A stretch of DNA of 64,000 nt from Alloacidobacterium sp963823845 (GTDB lineage: Bacteria; Acidobacteriota; Terriglobia; Terriglobales; Acidobacteriaceae). The stretch covers positions 248,001 to 312,000 of the forward strand of contig CAWGND010000021.1 in NCBI GenBank assembly GCA_963823845.1, given 5' to 3'. Numbering within the stretch: position 1 is the first letter of the stretch; each line of letters opens with the position of its first letter. The notes beneath the pieces are model-generated. The model was given only the letters and a program-made list of their open reading frames with translations, had not been told where the DNA came from and did no database searches. Position numbers and translations under genes: made by a program. This document shows, piece by piece, positions 43,064 to 52,591 of this stretch.

Positions 43064-45202
43064 CTATTGTTTGCTGGTGCCGTTCGCAAGTACGCCCGAT
43101 GATTCCTTCGCGAGACGGACACGCGCGCTGTCGAGCTTCTTCTGTACCTTGCTTACATCGCCGGGATCGGCGTCCGCCGGCACTGTGCGGGCATACTCGT
43201 TCAGGGACTGCTCCCACTGCGCCGCTGCCAGCTTTAGGCGATTCGTTTTCTCATACAACTCGCCGAGATGGTCGTGCACGGTTGGATCAGTCGTGTTGCG
43301 AGCAACGGCCTTCGTCAGGTTCTCTTCGGCGGGAGTGTACTGGCCGAGCTTGTAATAGGCCCAACCCAGCGAGTCAAGATATGCGTAATTCTGCGGATCA
43401 AGCTCGACCGCTTTCTTGATCATGGCGAGCGCTTCGTTCAGGCGCACGCCGCGATCGGCCAGCATGTAGCCAAGATAGTTGAGCGTAAGCGCGTTGTTCG
43501 GATCGACGGCGAGCAGCTTGCGGAATTGCGCTTCAGCCTCGTCATAATGCTTCTGCCGCTCTTCGAGCGTGCCGCGCAGGAAGTAAATATAGATCTTATC
43601 TTCCGGCTTGGTCGAAAGCGCATCGGCCTTGTCGATAGCCTCACCGGCTTCCTTCCATTCCTTCAACCGCGTGTACATCTCGGCAAGCCTCAGCTCAATC
43701 GTGCGATCGTCGGCTGGTGTGCCGTTCAGCATGGCTTTGGCCATGCTGATGCCTTCGTCGGTTTTCCCTGTGTCGGCTAATTGGCTAGCCAGCATCAGCT
43801 TCGCATCGCGGTTTGCGTCCTTGTCTTTCGCGGTCTTCGTGACGGCTTCGCGCGCCGCAGCGGTGGCTTTGTCATATTGGTGCGCATCGCGGTAGGCGTC
43901 GACGATGTTCTGGTAGGCGCGCAGCGTGTAATCGCCGCCCATGTCGGCGATCTTTTGATAGACGGCGATGGCCTGATCGGTCTTGCCTTCTTCCCGGTAG
44001 ACGTTCGCCAACCGTTCAAGAAAGATTGAGCGGTTGTTCTTTTCGCCGTCGGTGTATTGCCCGGTGACATGTTCGGAGTCGCTGGCCAGCTTCTCCAGAA
44101 TCTGCGCTGCCTGATCGTACTGGCCAAGCGCGTCGTAGGTCAGGGCTTCGTTGAAGTTGATCTCCAGCGAGTCCGAAACCAGGTCTTTGGCCTTTTTCAA
44201 GGTTGCCAGCGCCTCGTCATACTTGCCTTGGCGGCGCTCGATTTCGGCAATGCGCAACAGCGCCTGCGGATCGCTCGTGTCGCCCGCGGCCACGTCCTTG
44301 AAAGACTTCAGCGCAGCTTCATCCTGTCCGTCAGTGAGCTGCGCCTGGGCGAGCGCGCGCTCCACATCAAGGTTGTCCGGCTCAAGGTCAAAGGCCTTCT
44401 GGTAGGCAATCAGGGCATTCTTGGTGTCTTTGATCTGGTCGTAGGTCTGGCCCAGTGCATACAGGGTTTTAGCTGTCTGGTCGTCGTCCGGCAGCGCGGT
44501 CAGAACCTGAATGGCGCGCTTGTTGTCTCCCTGTTCGCTGTACAGGCCGGCAATGTTCAACACTACGTCTTCCGAATCCGGATCGATCTTCTGCGCGGCT
44601 TTGAACTGCTCTTCTGCGTGCACCGAATCGTGATTGAGCGTATACAGGCGGCCCAGCAGCAGCCGATTCTCCGTGCTGTTCGGCTCGAGCTGCACGATTT
44701 TGGCGTATTCGTCGATGGCCAGCTTCATCATCTGGTCCGACGGACCGCCGTTCTGGATATTACCCAACGACCGCAAATAGATACGCCCCAGAAGCTTATG
44801 CGCTTCCAGATTGTCTGGATTCTTCTTGATCTCGTCCTGCGCAGCGGCTATCGCGTCGCGCACGCGGCCAGTCTGGAAGTAAAGCTCTGCCAGATGCGCG
44901 TTCAGGTACTGCGAATCTGGATCGGCATTGAGCGCGAGCTTGTATTCCTCAATTGCGCGCGTGGCGTATTCCGGACGGCCGTAGGTGGTTGCCATCTCTT
45001 CATAGCTGTGCGCCAGCGCGTAGTGGTAATAGGCAGAGGCGCGGTCGCCGGACGGCGCAGCCTTGGCGTCGGTCGCCGCAGGCGCGGCAGGGGTCTTGCT
45101 CTGCGCGTAAGTTTGCTGGCAGCATGCAGCTGCAAGAGCCAGCGTAGCCACGGTGAGGAGTCGGTTACTGCGAACGAAGAGAACCTTGCGAGTTGTATTC
45201 AA
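43064..45202 (-). CDS. Secreted tetratricopeptide-repeat protein
   Basis: About 712 residues: an N-terminal signal/anchor (LLTVATLALAAACCQQTYAQ) followed by some 15 TPR units, for example AIEEYKLALNADPDSQYLNA, AIAVYQKIADMGGDYTLRAY and AYYKLGQYTPAEENLTKAVA. TPR arrays scaffold protein complexes; the periplasmic or outer-membrane location is inferred from the leader. I favour the TTG at 45202 with AGGGG upstream; ATG 45232 is an alternative. It is followed closely by the dNTPase gene. Confidence 0.8.
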   Translation of the reverse strand: MNTTRKVLFVRSNRLLTVATLALAAACCQQTYAQSKTPAAPAATDAKAAPSGDRASAYYHYALAHSYEEMATTYGRPEYATRAIEEYKLALNADPDSQYLNAHLAELYFQTGRVRDAIAAAQDEIKKNPDNLEAHKLLGRIYLRSLGNIQNGGPSDQMMKLAIDEYAKIVQLEPNSTENRLLLGRLYTLNHDSVHAEEQFKAAQKIDPDSEDVVLNIAGLYSEQGDNKRAIQVLTALPDDDQTAKTLYALGQTYDQIKDTKNALIAYQKAFDLEPDNLDVERALAQAQLTDGQDEAALKSFKDVAAGDTSDPQALLRIAEIERRQGKYDEALATLKKAKDLVSDSLEINFNEALTYDALGQYDQAAQILEKLASDSEHVTGQYTDGEKNNRSIFLERLANVYREEGKTDQAIAVYQKIADMGGDYTLRAYQNIVDAYRDAHQYDKATAAAREAVTKTAKDKDANRDAKLMLASQLADTGKTDEGISMAKAMLNGTPADDRTIELRLAEMYTRLKEWKEAGEAIDKADALSTKPEDKIYIYFLRGTLEERQKHYDEAEAQFRKLLAVDPNNALTLNYLGYMLADRGVRLNEALAMIKKAVELDPQNYAYLDSLGWAYYKLGQYTPAEENLTKAVARNTTDPTVHDHLGELYEKTNRLKLAAAQWEQSLNEYARTVPADADPGDVSKVQKKLDSARVRLAKESSGVLANGTSKQ

Positions 45203-45429
45203 GGAGAACCCCTGCCGGTGGCTTCGGAGCATTGGGCAGCCGCGCTCATGCAACTTCGGCCTGAAGTATGTTGGAGGCTGCCCTTCCTGGGCGGAGCAGC
45301 GTCTCACTTTTCTTAAGACGATTGTAAACCGGATTGGGCTTCAAAAGGCAGGATTCAGCTCACGGGGCAAAGGGGCTGTGGACGTTGGAAAACAATCAAA
45401 TCCACCGTTTTGAGCCCTAAGTCCTGAAC

Positions 45430-47013
45430 TCAGTGGCGGAAATGCCGCATCCCTGTGAAAACCATGGCGATACCTAGCCGGTTGGCGGTGGCGATCACCT
45501 CATCGTCGCGCACAGAGCCACCCGGCTGAATCACCGCTGTCGCTCCTGCTGCGACCACCGTTTCCAGACCGTCAGGAAACGGGAAGAAGGCATCGGATGC
45601 CGCTACGCTACCAGCGAGCGGCAATACTGCTTTCATGGCACCAAATTTGGCCGCGTCCACCCGGCTCATCTGTCCCGCGCCGACTCCGATCGTCTGCCCA
45701 TTCCGCGCATAAACAATCGCGTTCGACTTCACATGTTTGCAGACGCGCCAGGCAAAGAGCAGGGCCGCCAGTTCATCCTCGATAGGCTGTCGCTCTGTCA
45801 CCGTCTTCAGTTCGAAAGCAGTGACGTGGCCGTGGTCGGCGTCCTGCAACAGCAACCCGCCTGAAACCTGCTTGACGACGCGCGGCGTCTGCGCCGACTT
45901 CACTTCCACCAGCCGCAGATTCTTTTTGGCCGCAAAGCGGGCACGCGCAGCTTCCGTGAAGGAGGGAGCAGCAATGGCTTCCACGAAGAGCTTCGCAATC
46001 TCTTCGGCCGCAGCTTCGTCCACCTCGCGGTTGATGCCGATCACGCCGCCAAATGCCGAAACCGGATCGGCAGCCAACGCCTTCCGGTAGGCCTCAAGAA
46101 TGTTCGCGCCAGTGGCCGCGCCGCAGGGATTGGTGTGCTTGATAATCGCCACCCCAGGGCCGTCAAACTCCTGCGCCAGATCCCAGCAGGCGTCCAGATC
46201 AACCAGGTTGTTGTAGCTCAACTCCTTGCCCTGCAATTGCTTCGCGCCGGCAATGCCAGTGCCTGAACCATCGGCATACAGCGCCGCTCTCTGATGCGGG
46301 TTCTCGCCATAGCGCAGGCTCATGGCCTGGGGATAGTTGATGCGCAGCGCGTCTGGAAACGGGGCGGTTGCAGGATCGACGAACTGAATCGGGGCTGCGG
46401 GGGGATCGGGCGACCAAATCTGTTCGAGCGTGTTTGCAATCGCCGTGTCGTAGGCCGCCGTCACGGCAAAGGCCTTCTTCGCCAGATGCCAGCGTGTCTC
46501 GCGGGTCAAAGCGCCTTTGTGCGCAGTCAGTTCTTCAGACAGCTCAGCATAGTCGTCGGGAGATGTGACAATCGCTACATCCTCAAAATTTTTAGCCGCC
46601 GAGCGCACCATGGAGGGGCCGCCGATGTCGATGTTCTCGATCACCTCCGCAAATTTCGCGCCTGGACGAGCCGCTGTCTTCTCAAAGGCATAAAGATTCA
46701 CCACCACCATGTCGATCGGCTCGATGCCATGCTCTTTGACGGCCGCCACATGCTGCGCGTTCTCGCGGATGTGCAGGATGCCGCCATGCACCTTGGGATG
46801 GAGCGTCTTGACGCGGCCATCGAGCATCTCGGGAAAGCCCGTCAGCTCGGAGATATCGCGCACCGCAAGTCCGGCCTCGCGCAGAGCCTTCGCGGTGCCG
46901 CCGGTAGAAACGAGTTCAATGCCATGCTTCGTCAGTTCCCGGGCAAAATCCACCAGCCCGCTCTTATCGGTAACGCTCAAAAGGGCGCGCCGCACATGCT
47001 TGTTGCTGCTCAA
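45430..47013 (-). CDS. purH: Bifunctional AICAR formyltransferase/IMP cyclohydrolase
   Basis: A 527-residue cytoplasmic enzyme for the last two steps of IMP synthesis. The N-terminal MGS-like IMP cyclohydrolase domain contains VSTGGTAKALREAGL and MLDGRVKTLHPKVHGGIL; the C-terminal AICAR transformylase includes RYGENPHQRAALY, VAIIKHTNPCGAATG, SNAIVYARNGQTIGVGAGQM and DAFFPFPDGLE. The length equals the normal 510-530. It is a single gene here. Confidence 0.95.
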   Translation of the reverse strand: MSSNKHVRRALLSVTDKSGLVDFARELTKHGIELVSTGGTAKALREAGLAVRDISELTGFPEMLDGRVKTLHPKVHGGILHIRENAQHVAAVKEHGIEPIDMVVVNLYAFEKTAARPGAKFAEVIENIDIGGPSMVRSAAKNFEDVAIVTSPDDYAELSEELTAHKGALTRETRWHLAKKAFAVTAAYDTAIANTLEQIWSPDPPAAPIQFVDPATAPFPDALRINYPQAMSLRYGENPHQRAALYADGSGTGIAGAKQLQGKELSYNNLVDLDACWDLAQEFDGPGVAIIKHTNPCGAATGANILEAYRKALAADPVSAFGGVIGINREVDEAAAEEIAKLFVEAIAAPSFTEAARARFAAKKNLRLVEVKSAQTPRVVKQVSGGLLLQDADHGHVTAFELKTVTERQPIEDELAALLFAWRVCKHVKSNAIVYARNGQTIGVGAGQMSRVDAAKFGAMKAVLPLAGSVAASDAFFPFPDGLETVVAAGATAVIQPGGSVRDDEVIATANRLGIAMVFTGMRHFRH

Positions 47014-47191
47014 AACCGTGCTCCTTGGAAATGAAAGGGTGAAAGACGATTGTAAGCAGCGCGCTGCGAATTGTCATATCGCGCCCGGTTGCTGTTCGTT
47101 TACAATTCACGCCGAAGCCTGACAATGCATGGGCTTAAACCTGATGCCCAGTATTTTGGACACGTGCATATTTCCGCGAGGGAGAGAGAGT

Positions 47192-47608
47192 TTGACAACC
47201 GCTGAAAACAAGACCGTGATCAGGAGGTTCGTTGAGGAAGTCATCAATCAGGGACGGCTGGAGCGGGCAGATGTTCTGGTTGCCGAGGGTTTCGTGGAAC
47301 TCGATCCTCTTCCGGGTCAACGCCAGGGACGCGAAGGCTTGAAAGAGGTCATCGGTTCTATGCGTACCGCGTTTCCGGATATCCATTGGGTTCTCGACGA
47401 GATGGTGGCAGAGGGTGATATGGTGGTCAGCCGATTCACCTGGACGGGCACGCATCATGGCATGTTCCTCGGTATTCCTGCGACTGGGAAGGCTGTGAAC
47501 GTCAAAGGCGTGGTCATTGATCAAGTTGAGGATGGAATGATGGCGGAGAGCCGGATACTGATGGACAGCCTTGGCTTGATGCAGCAGCTGGGTGTCGTGC
47601 CTGCCTGA
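47192..47608 (+). CDS. SnoaL-like ester cyclase family protein
   Basis: A 138-residue NTF2-fold protein. The pattern NKTVIRRFVEEVINQGRLER, LPGQRQGREGLKEVIGSMRT, AFPDIHWVLDEMVAEGDMVV and RFTWTGTHHGMFLGIPATGK is that of the polyketide-cyclase-like SnoaL branch (ester cyclases). Such small proteins often act on aromatic polyketides, but most bacterial copies have unknown substrates. I chose TTG 47192, preceded by GAGGGAGAG; an in-frame ATG at 47144 or 47129 is possible. Confidence 0.75.
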   Translation: MTTAENKTVIRRFVEEVINQGRLERADVLVAEGFVELDPLPGQRQGREGLKEVIGSMRTAFPDIHWVLDEMVAEGDMVVSRFTWTGTHHGMFLGIPATGKAVNVKGVVIDQVEDGMMAESRILMDSLGLMQQLGVVPA

Positions 47609-47660
47609 TATCCCCATTCAAGGCTCGTTGCAACGCCCTGGCAAGCAAACGATCTTTATT

Positions 47661-47690
47661 TGGACAATAGAACAAACGTTTGTCTAGAAT
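47661..47690 (+). promoter_or_regulatory. Promoter with LacI-type operator upstream of the GH30 gene
   Basis: TGGACA (47661-47666) and TAGAAT (47685-47690) are spaced by 18 bases. Between them ACAAACGTTTGT (47672-47683) is a perfect 12-bp palindrome with the central CG typical of LacI-family operators. Its position between -35 and -10 would allow repression. Confidence 0.6.
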
Positions 47691-47738
47691 AGTCGCCGTC
47701 GCGTGGCGGCTGCATGAAGCGGCTCAGCAGGAGGCTCA

Positions 47739-49142
47739 ATGAACTCGAAAATCTTAAGCGCTATTTCGCTTTTCCTTGGAATGTTGGCTCCTTTGTCCTC
47801 GCAGGCGCAGAAGGATGTTTCGCTCTGGCTGACGAATCCTGACAAATCAGCGCTGTTCCAGTTGCAGACGCCTCCGATCTCGTTCACGAAGCCCGGCGGA
47901 GGCGAGCAGGTCATCGACATTGACGACAAAAAGACCTATCAGACGATGGACGGATTTGGCTTTGCCCTGACTGGCGGCAGCGCCCAGCTGATCTCCCACA
48001 TGGATCCCGCAAAACGCGCAGCTCTTCTTCAGAATTTGTTCGCTGACGACGGCAACAACATCGGCGTCAGCTATCTGCGCGTCACCGTCGCCTCTTCAGA
48101 CATGAACGATCATGTCTATTCCTACGACGATCTGCCTGCAGGCCAGACCGACCCCGACATGACGAAATTCAGTCTTGGACCGGACATGAATGACGTGGTC
48201 CCGGTTCTAAAGCAGATACTGGCGATCAATCCCAACATCAAAATACTCGCATCCCCTTGGTCAGCCCCGTTGTGGATGAAGACCAACGGCGAGGCACAAG
48301 GCGGCGTGCTGAAGCACGAATACTTCAGCGCATACGCCAAATATTTTGTGAAATACATTCAGGCGATGAAGTCCCAGGGCATAACGATTGACACGCTGAC
48401 GGTCCAGAACGAGCCGCTGAATGAAAAGAACACTCCCAGCATGCTGATGCTCGAATCGGAGCAGGCCGACTTCATCGAGAATGATCTCGGTCCAGCGTTT
48501 CAGAAGGCAGGCATCAAAACCAAGATCGTTCTCTACGACCATAACCTCGACCACCCTGCTTATCCGCTCTCGATTTTGAAAGATCCTGCGGCGAACAAGT
48601 ACGTCGATGGCTCCGGCTTTCATCTCTATGGCGGCACGGTCGATGCCATGACCCAGGTCCACAATGCCTTTCCCGCGAAAAACATTTATTTCACTGAGCA
48701 GGCAATCATTCCCCGTCGCGACAGCCAGACCCTGGAAATCAGTAAGCCCGTCGCAGAAGTCATTATTGGCGTCAGCCGCAACTGGAGCAAAAACATCCTG
48801 CTCTGGAACCTGGCCGCCGACCCGAATTTCGGCCCGCACACGAACAATGGCGGATGCGACGTCTGCGAGGGAGCGGTCACCATCGACGGCAGCGAATACA
48901 CGCGCAACCTCGCGTATTACACGCTTGCTCACGCGTCGAAGTTTGTCAGGCCGGGATCCGTGCGTATTGCCTCCAACGACGTGGCCACAGTGCCGAACGT
49001 CGCATTCAAGACGCCCGACGGGAAAACGGTCCTGATCGTAAGCAACATCAGCAATTCTTCCCAGACCTTCAACGTTCATTCCGGCAACAAGGCATTCACT
49101 GCCTCACTGAATGCAGGATCAGTCGGAACCTACGTCTGGTAA
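47739..49142 (+). CDS. Secreted GH30 family glycoside hydrolase
   Basis: A 467-residue enzyme with a signal peptide (LSAISLFLGMLAPLSSQAQ, residues 5-23). It has the GH30 TIM barrel plus beta-sandwich: QTMDGFGFALTGGSAQLISH at the start, NPNIKILASPWSAPLWMKTN, acid/base Glu225 in TVQNEPLNE and nucleophile Glu320 in YFTEQAI, then a C-terminal beta domain ending in LNAGSVGTYVW. It resembles glucosylceramidase-type and beta-1,6-glucanase-like members. It is probably repressed through the operator upstream. Confidence 0.9.
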   Translation: MNSKILSAISLFLGMLAPLSSQAQKDVSLWLTNPDKSALFQLQTPPISFTKPGGGEQVIDIDDKKTYQTMDGFGFALTGGSAQLISHMDPAKRAALLQNLFADDGNNIGVSYLRVTVASSDMNDHVYSYDDLPAGQTDPDMTKFSLGPDMNDVVPVLKQILAINPNIKILASPWSAPLWMKTNGEAQGGVLKHEYFSAYAKYFVKYIQAMKSQGITIDTLTVQNEPLNEKNTPSMLMLESEQADFIENDLGPAFQKAGIKTKIVLYDHNLDHPAYPLSILKDPAANKYVDGSGFHLYGGTVDAMTQVHNAFPAKNIYFTEQAIIPRRDSQTLEISKPVAEVIIGVSRNWSKNILLWNLAADPNFGPHTNNGGCDVCEGAVTIDGSEYTRNLAYYTLAHASKFVRPGSVRIASNDVATVPNVAFKTPDGKTVLIVSNISNSSQTFNVHSGNKAFTASLNAGSVGTYVW

Positions 49143-49182
49143 GGGGATTGGGCGTGAAACTCGCGACGCCATTAGGATCAGC

Positions 49183-50184
49183 ATGTCCAGATTCGAAGCG
49201 CAAAAACAGCTTGCCTGCCTGCTTTTCTCGTCCATGCTCGCATTCTATTTCGTGTCTCAGGCGCAGCTTCCACCACCTGAGCCTGTCAAAACCGGTGTAA
49301 CAGAGCCGGGCATACAACGGAAGATGGTCGATCTCAACCCCCTTGCAACCTTTCATGTAACAGGCATGCCCGACTGGATGGCAGTCACGAACGATTCGGT
49401 ATGGGTTGTGAGCTCCGAAGCGAATCTGGTGACCCAACTCGATGCAAACACCAATCGCGTTGCTAGCATGATCAGGGTCCCGCAACCCTGCTCCGGTCTT
49501 GCCTTCGCGTTCGACAGCCTTTGGATTCCAAGCTGTGGCGCGCACAACGTGGTCCGCGCGAACCCGGTCTCCGGCAAAATCCTCGCCAGAATCCCTGCGG
49601 GCGCCGCCGACTCGGAGGGCGGGATAACTGCTGGCGCCGGCAGCATATGGTTAGTCACCAGCAAGAACGGAGTTCTGACGCGAGTCGATGCAAAAACGAA
49701 CGCAGTCATCGCCGCTATCGCCATTCCGTCAGGGTCTTCCAACCCGCTCTTCGCCGATGGCTTTGTATGGATCAGTTCTCACCAGCACAATGTCCTGATC
49801 AAAGTTGATCCGGCCACCAATCAGGTTGCGGCGACCGTCCCGGTCGGCAAAAGTCCCCGTTTTCTCACGACAGGCGTGGGATCTGTTTGGACACTCAACC
49901 AGGGCGATGGCACCATTTCCCGAGTGGATACAAAAACAGGGCGTGCGGTGGCTACGATCAAGGCCGGTATTCCCGGACTGGGCGGTGAAATCGCATTCGG
50001 CTTTGGCTCCGTATGGGCGACCATGCTGGGTTTCCCAATGACGCGGATCGATGCATCCACCAATCGAGTTATGCAGCAATGGAAAGGTGATGGCGGAGAC
50101 TGCATCCGCACTGGCCATGGATCTGTCTGGCTCACGAATCTGAAATCCGGTGTTGTATGGAGGCTTTCACCCGAACAGCCTTAG
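49183..50184 (+). CDS. Secreted YVTN/virginiamycin B lyase-like beta-propeller protein
   Basis: A 333-residue protein with an N-terminal signal or anchor (LACLLFSSMLAFYFVSQAQ). Seven or so repeats of the form VWVVSSEANLVTQLDANTNR, IWLVTSKNGVLTRVDAKTNA, VWISSHQHNVLIKVDPATNQ and VWTLNQGDGTISRVDTKTGR build a beta-propeller of the YVTN/Vgb type. The catalytic residues of true streptogramin lyases cannot be confirmed by eye, so a binding or scaffold role is just as likely. ATG 49183 avoids overlap with the GH30 gene. Confidence 0.78.
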   Translation: MSRFEAQKQLACLLFSSMLAFYFVSQAQLPPPEPVKTGVTEPGIQRKMVDLNPLATFHVTGMPDWMAVTNDSVWVVSSEANLVTQLDANTNRVASMIRVPQPCSGLAFAFDSLWIPSCGAHNVVRANPVSGKILARIPAGAADSEGGITAGAGSIWLVTSKNGVLTRVDAKTNAVIAAIAIPSGSSNPLFADGFVWISSHQHNVLIKVDPATNQVAATVPVGKSPRFLTTGVGSVWTLNQGDGTISRVDTKTGRAVATIKAGIPGLGGEIAFGFGSVWATMLGFPMTRIDASTNRVMQQWKGDGGDCIRTGHGSVWLTNLKSGVVWRLSPEQP

Positions 50185-50230
50185 TCTTGGTTCTTTGCAA
50201 CGCACGCCATTGCTGGTCGTAGGCTCGGTT

Positions 50231-51112
50231 TTACGGCGCAATGGCGACGGGCGGAAGTGATGCGAGCAACGCTCCGAGGTCGCGTTTGATGAATGAGATT
50301 CTTGCCCGAACGTCCTGCAGCATGGCCGCACGGTCTTCGAAGTCGTCGATGCTGAGTTTTAGAAGCTCCGATGGCTGGCTGGTGAGGTGATCGATCTTGT
50401 CTTTGCTCTCCAGCGAGTCGATGCGCTTCACCCGAACCCACGTCTGCAGCAAGCTTTGCCTGCGGGTGACGCCGGCTGGCCCGACGGATGAGACTTGATT
50501 CAGGAATGTCCATATTATCAGCGGGTAAGTGCTATTCGGCAGGGTAGGCCGGTCGAAAAACTCAGCGAGCATATTCGAAGGGAAATCGAAGGGCATGCTC
50601 TCGCCGTTTCGCGAGTGAATTCCGATGAAAGCGAATCCCGTAGAGATGGCGCCGGCTGCAATGCCAACAGCGTTCGAAGGCTTGTTCAAGTCCGGTGAAA
50701 GCCCTAGAGCTGAGCTGGTTGCGCCGACAGCTCCGCCCACGAGTGAGCTGAGCAGATTGGCACGGACGACGACGCGGTCGCGGCGATCGGAGAGATAGCC
50801 TCGCAGCTCATTGGACAGCGCGATCTCGTTGTCGATCTGGGCAATGGTGGCGTCTACCTGCAGGGAGGCGGTCATGACTTCTTCGGAGATGTGCTGATGC
50901 AGCCAGAGGATTTGCCAACGATCTGCGGGTGCAGCGCTGCCTGAGAGCCTTTGCAGCTGATCGATTTCGGAGACAACTCCGATGAGTTGCGCAGTGCTCT
51001 GCAAAATAGGTTGCTGCGCTTGTCCGGATGCGGAAGTTTGCGCCGCTGTGGTCAAGGAAAGCACCGCGAGCGCCGAGATTGTCAGACTGCTAACGAGGCT
51101 CATCCCGTTCAT
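50231..51112 (-). CDS. Exported protein of unknown function
   Basis: A 293-residue protein with a signal peptide (VSSLTISALAVLSLTTAAQT). The mature part begins with helical segments (IGVVSEIDQLQRLSG, IDNEIALSNELRGYLSDRRD), has one hydrophobic glycine-rich stretch (LSSLVGGAVGATSSALGL, VGIAAGAISTGFAFIGI) and ends with charged helices (DFEDRAAMLQDVRARISFIK). It may be a periplasmic protein with a membrane hairpin. I do not recognise a family. The start at 51112 is one of several close ATGs. Confidence 0.6.
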   Translation of the reverse strand: MNGMSLVSSLTISALAVLSLTTAAQTSASGQAQQPILQSTAQLIGVVSEIDQLQRLSGSAAPADRWQILWLHQHISEEVMTASLQVDATIAQIDNEIALSNELRGYLSDRRDRVVVRANLLSSLVGGAVGATSSALGLSPDLNKPSNAVGIAAGAISTGFAFIGIHSRNGESMPFDFPSNMLAEFFDRPTLPNSTYPLIIWTFLNQVSSVGPAGVTRRQSLLQTWVRVKRIDSLESKDKIDHLTSQPSELLKLSIDDFEDRAAMLQDVRARISFIKRDLGALLASLPPVAIAP

Positions 51113-51249
51113 GATGCCACCGTGGACGCCGTCTACAAACACGGCGGCAGGTCCCGTCCGTCACTTACAACCGCCAACTCATCCCAACTTTATCGCATAT
51201 TGCGCGCGACACGCACTACACTCAGCTTTCACTGAAGCCACGAACGACA

Positions 51250-52572
51250 ATGAATCAAGCGCCAGCACAAAAGCTTCTCTGCCACCTCATCCTCATCGCA
51301 GCTTCCAGCGCATTCACACTCGCGCAAGACAGCCCGATGTTCCGCAACGACCTTGCCCACTCGGGCATTTATGCCTCTGCCGGAGCGCCCAAATTCAACG
51401 GCGTCAAATGGACCTTCCACATCCACGGCGAAGTCATCTCTTCGCCCGCCATCGTCAATGGCGTGGTGTATGTCGGGAGCAACGACGGCAACCTCTACGC
51501 CATCGACCAGCAAACTGGATTGCAAAAATGGAAATTCTCCACCGGAGCCCGCGTCACCTCGTCCCCCGCGGTCGCCGATGGTCTGGTCTACTTCAGCAGC
51601 TACGACGGCAACTTCTACGCCGTTGATGTCGCCAGCGGAAAGCAGCGATGGAAATTCCGCATCGCCGGCGAGCGTCGCTACGCTGGAACCCATCTGCATG
51701 GCTCAGTCCCCGAAGGCGAAACCATGCCCGACCCCTTCGACTTCTATCTCTCCTCGCCCGCGGTCTGGAACAGCGCCGTCTACTTTGGCAGCGGCGACGG
51801 CAACGTCTATGCGCTCGACGCCGCCAGTGGTTCCCTTAAGTGGAAATTCAAGACCGGCGACGTTGTGCACGCATCCCCCGCTATCGCCGACGGCAAGCTC
51901 TACATCGGGAGTTGGGACAGCTACTTCTACGCGCTTGATGCTGCTAGCGGAAAAGAACTCTGGCGCTTCAAGACCGGTGAAGATCCCGATATTCACAATC
52001 AGGTTGGTATCCAGTCCTCGGCCACTGTGGCCGACGGCATCGTCTACTTCGGCTGCCGCGATTCGAAGTTTTACGCACTCGACTCTGCTACCGGTCAGAT
52101 GCGATGGTCATTCTCGAATAACGGTTCGTGGGTCATCACCTCTCCTGTCGTGAAGGATGGCAAGGTGTACTTCGCCACATCGGACACGGCCCTCCTGCAA
52201 ATTCTCGACGCGCAAACCGGTGCGCCTATCGACACGCTCCGGTTTCACTGGCCGATCTTCGGCTCGCCCTCCATCGCAGGCAACACGCTCTACCTTGCCG
52301 GACAGGACGGCATACTTACCGCTATCAATCTCGCCACGCGAAAGACGGTTTGGACCTTCCAGTCAGAAGCCTCGCGCCAGAACCTTCCTGGGTTCTCGAA
52401 ACCCGATGGCGCTCCAAATTATGAAGCAGCCTTCAGCTCGAACTTCTATGACGACATGATCGTTGGCATCAGCAAGCTCCACGCTGTAGGAACGATTCTG
52501 TCCTCGCCCGTCATCTCCGGCAGTGTCGTTTACATAGGAACCGCCGACGGCAATCTATACGCGCTTGAGTAG
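51250..52572 (+). CDS. Secreted PQQ-like beta-propeller (BamB-like) protein
   Basis: A 440-residue protein with a signal peptide (LCHLILIAASSAFTLAQ). It contains tandem PQQ-enzyme-type repeats, each with a GxxYxxD...G blade: VVYVGSNDGNLYAIDQQTGL, VYFSSYDGNFYAVDVASGK, VYFGSGDGNVYALDAASGS, LYIGSWDSYFYALDAASGKE and others to VYIGTADGNLYALE at the C-terminus. This makes a seven- or eight-bladed propeller. No dehydrogenase active-site Asp/Glu set or PQQ disulfide is obvious, so a structural or binding role is more likely. Convergent with the SpoIIE-type gene. Confidence 0.82.
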   Translation: MNQAPAQKLLCHLILIAASSAFTLAQDSPMFRNDLAHSGIYASAGAPKFNGVKWTFHIHGEVISSPAIVNGVVYVGSNDGNLYAIDQQTGLQKWKFSTGARVTSSPAVADGLVYFSSYDGNFYAVDVASGKQRWKFRIAGERRYAGTHLHGSVPEGETMPDPFDFYLSSPAVWNSAVYFGSGDGNVYALDAASGSLKWKFKTGDVVHASPAIADGKLYIGSWDSYFYALDAASGKELWRFKTGEDPDIHNQVGIQSSATVADGIVYFGCRDSKFYALDSATGQMRWSFSNNGSWVITSPVVKDGKVYFATSDTALLQILDAQTGAPIDTLRFHWPIFGSPSIAGNTLYLAGQDGILTAINLATRKTVWTFQSEASRQNLPGFSKPDGAPNYEAAFSSNFYDDMIVGISKLHAVGTILSSPVISGSVVYIGTADGNLYALE

Positions 52573-52591
52573 TAAGTACCGCAGGCGAGCG

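Noticed and set aside
43059..43217. N-terminal extension of the dNTPase frame
   Set aside because: It lies wholly within the 3' end of the TPR gene in another frame and is Arg/Cys-rich; the family start motif begins after 43058.
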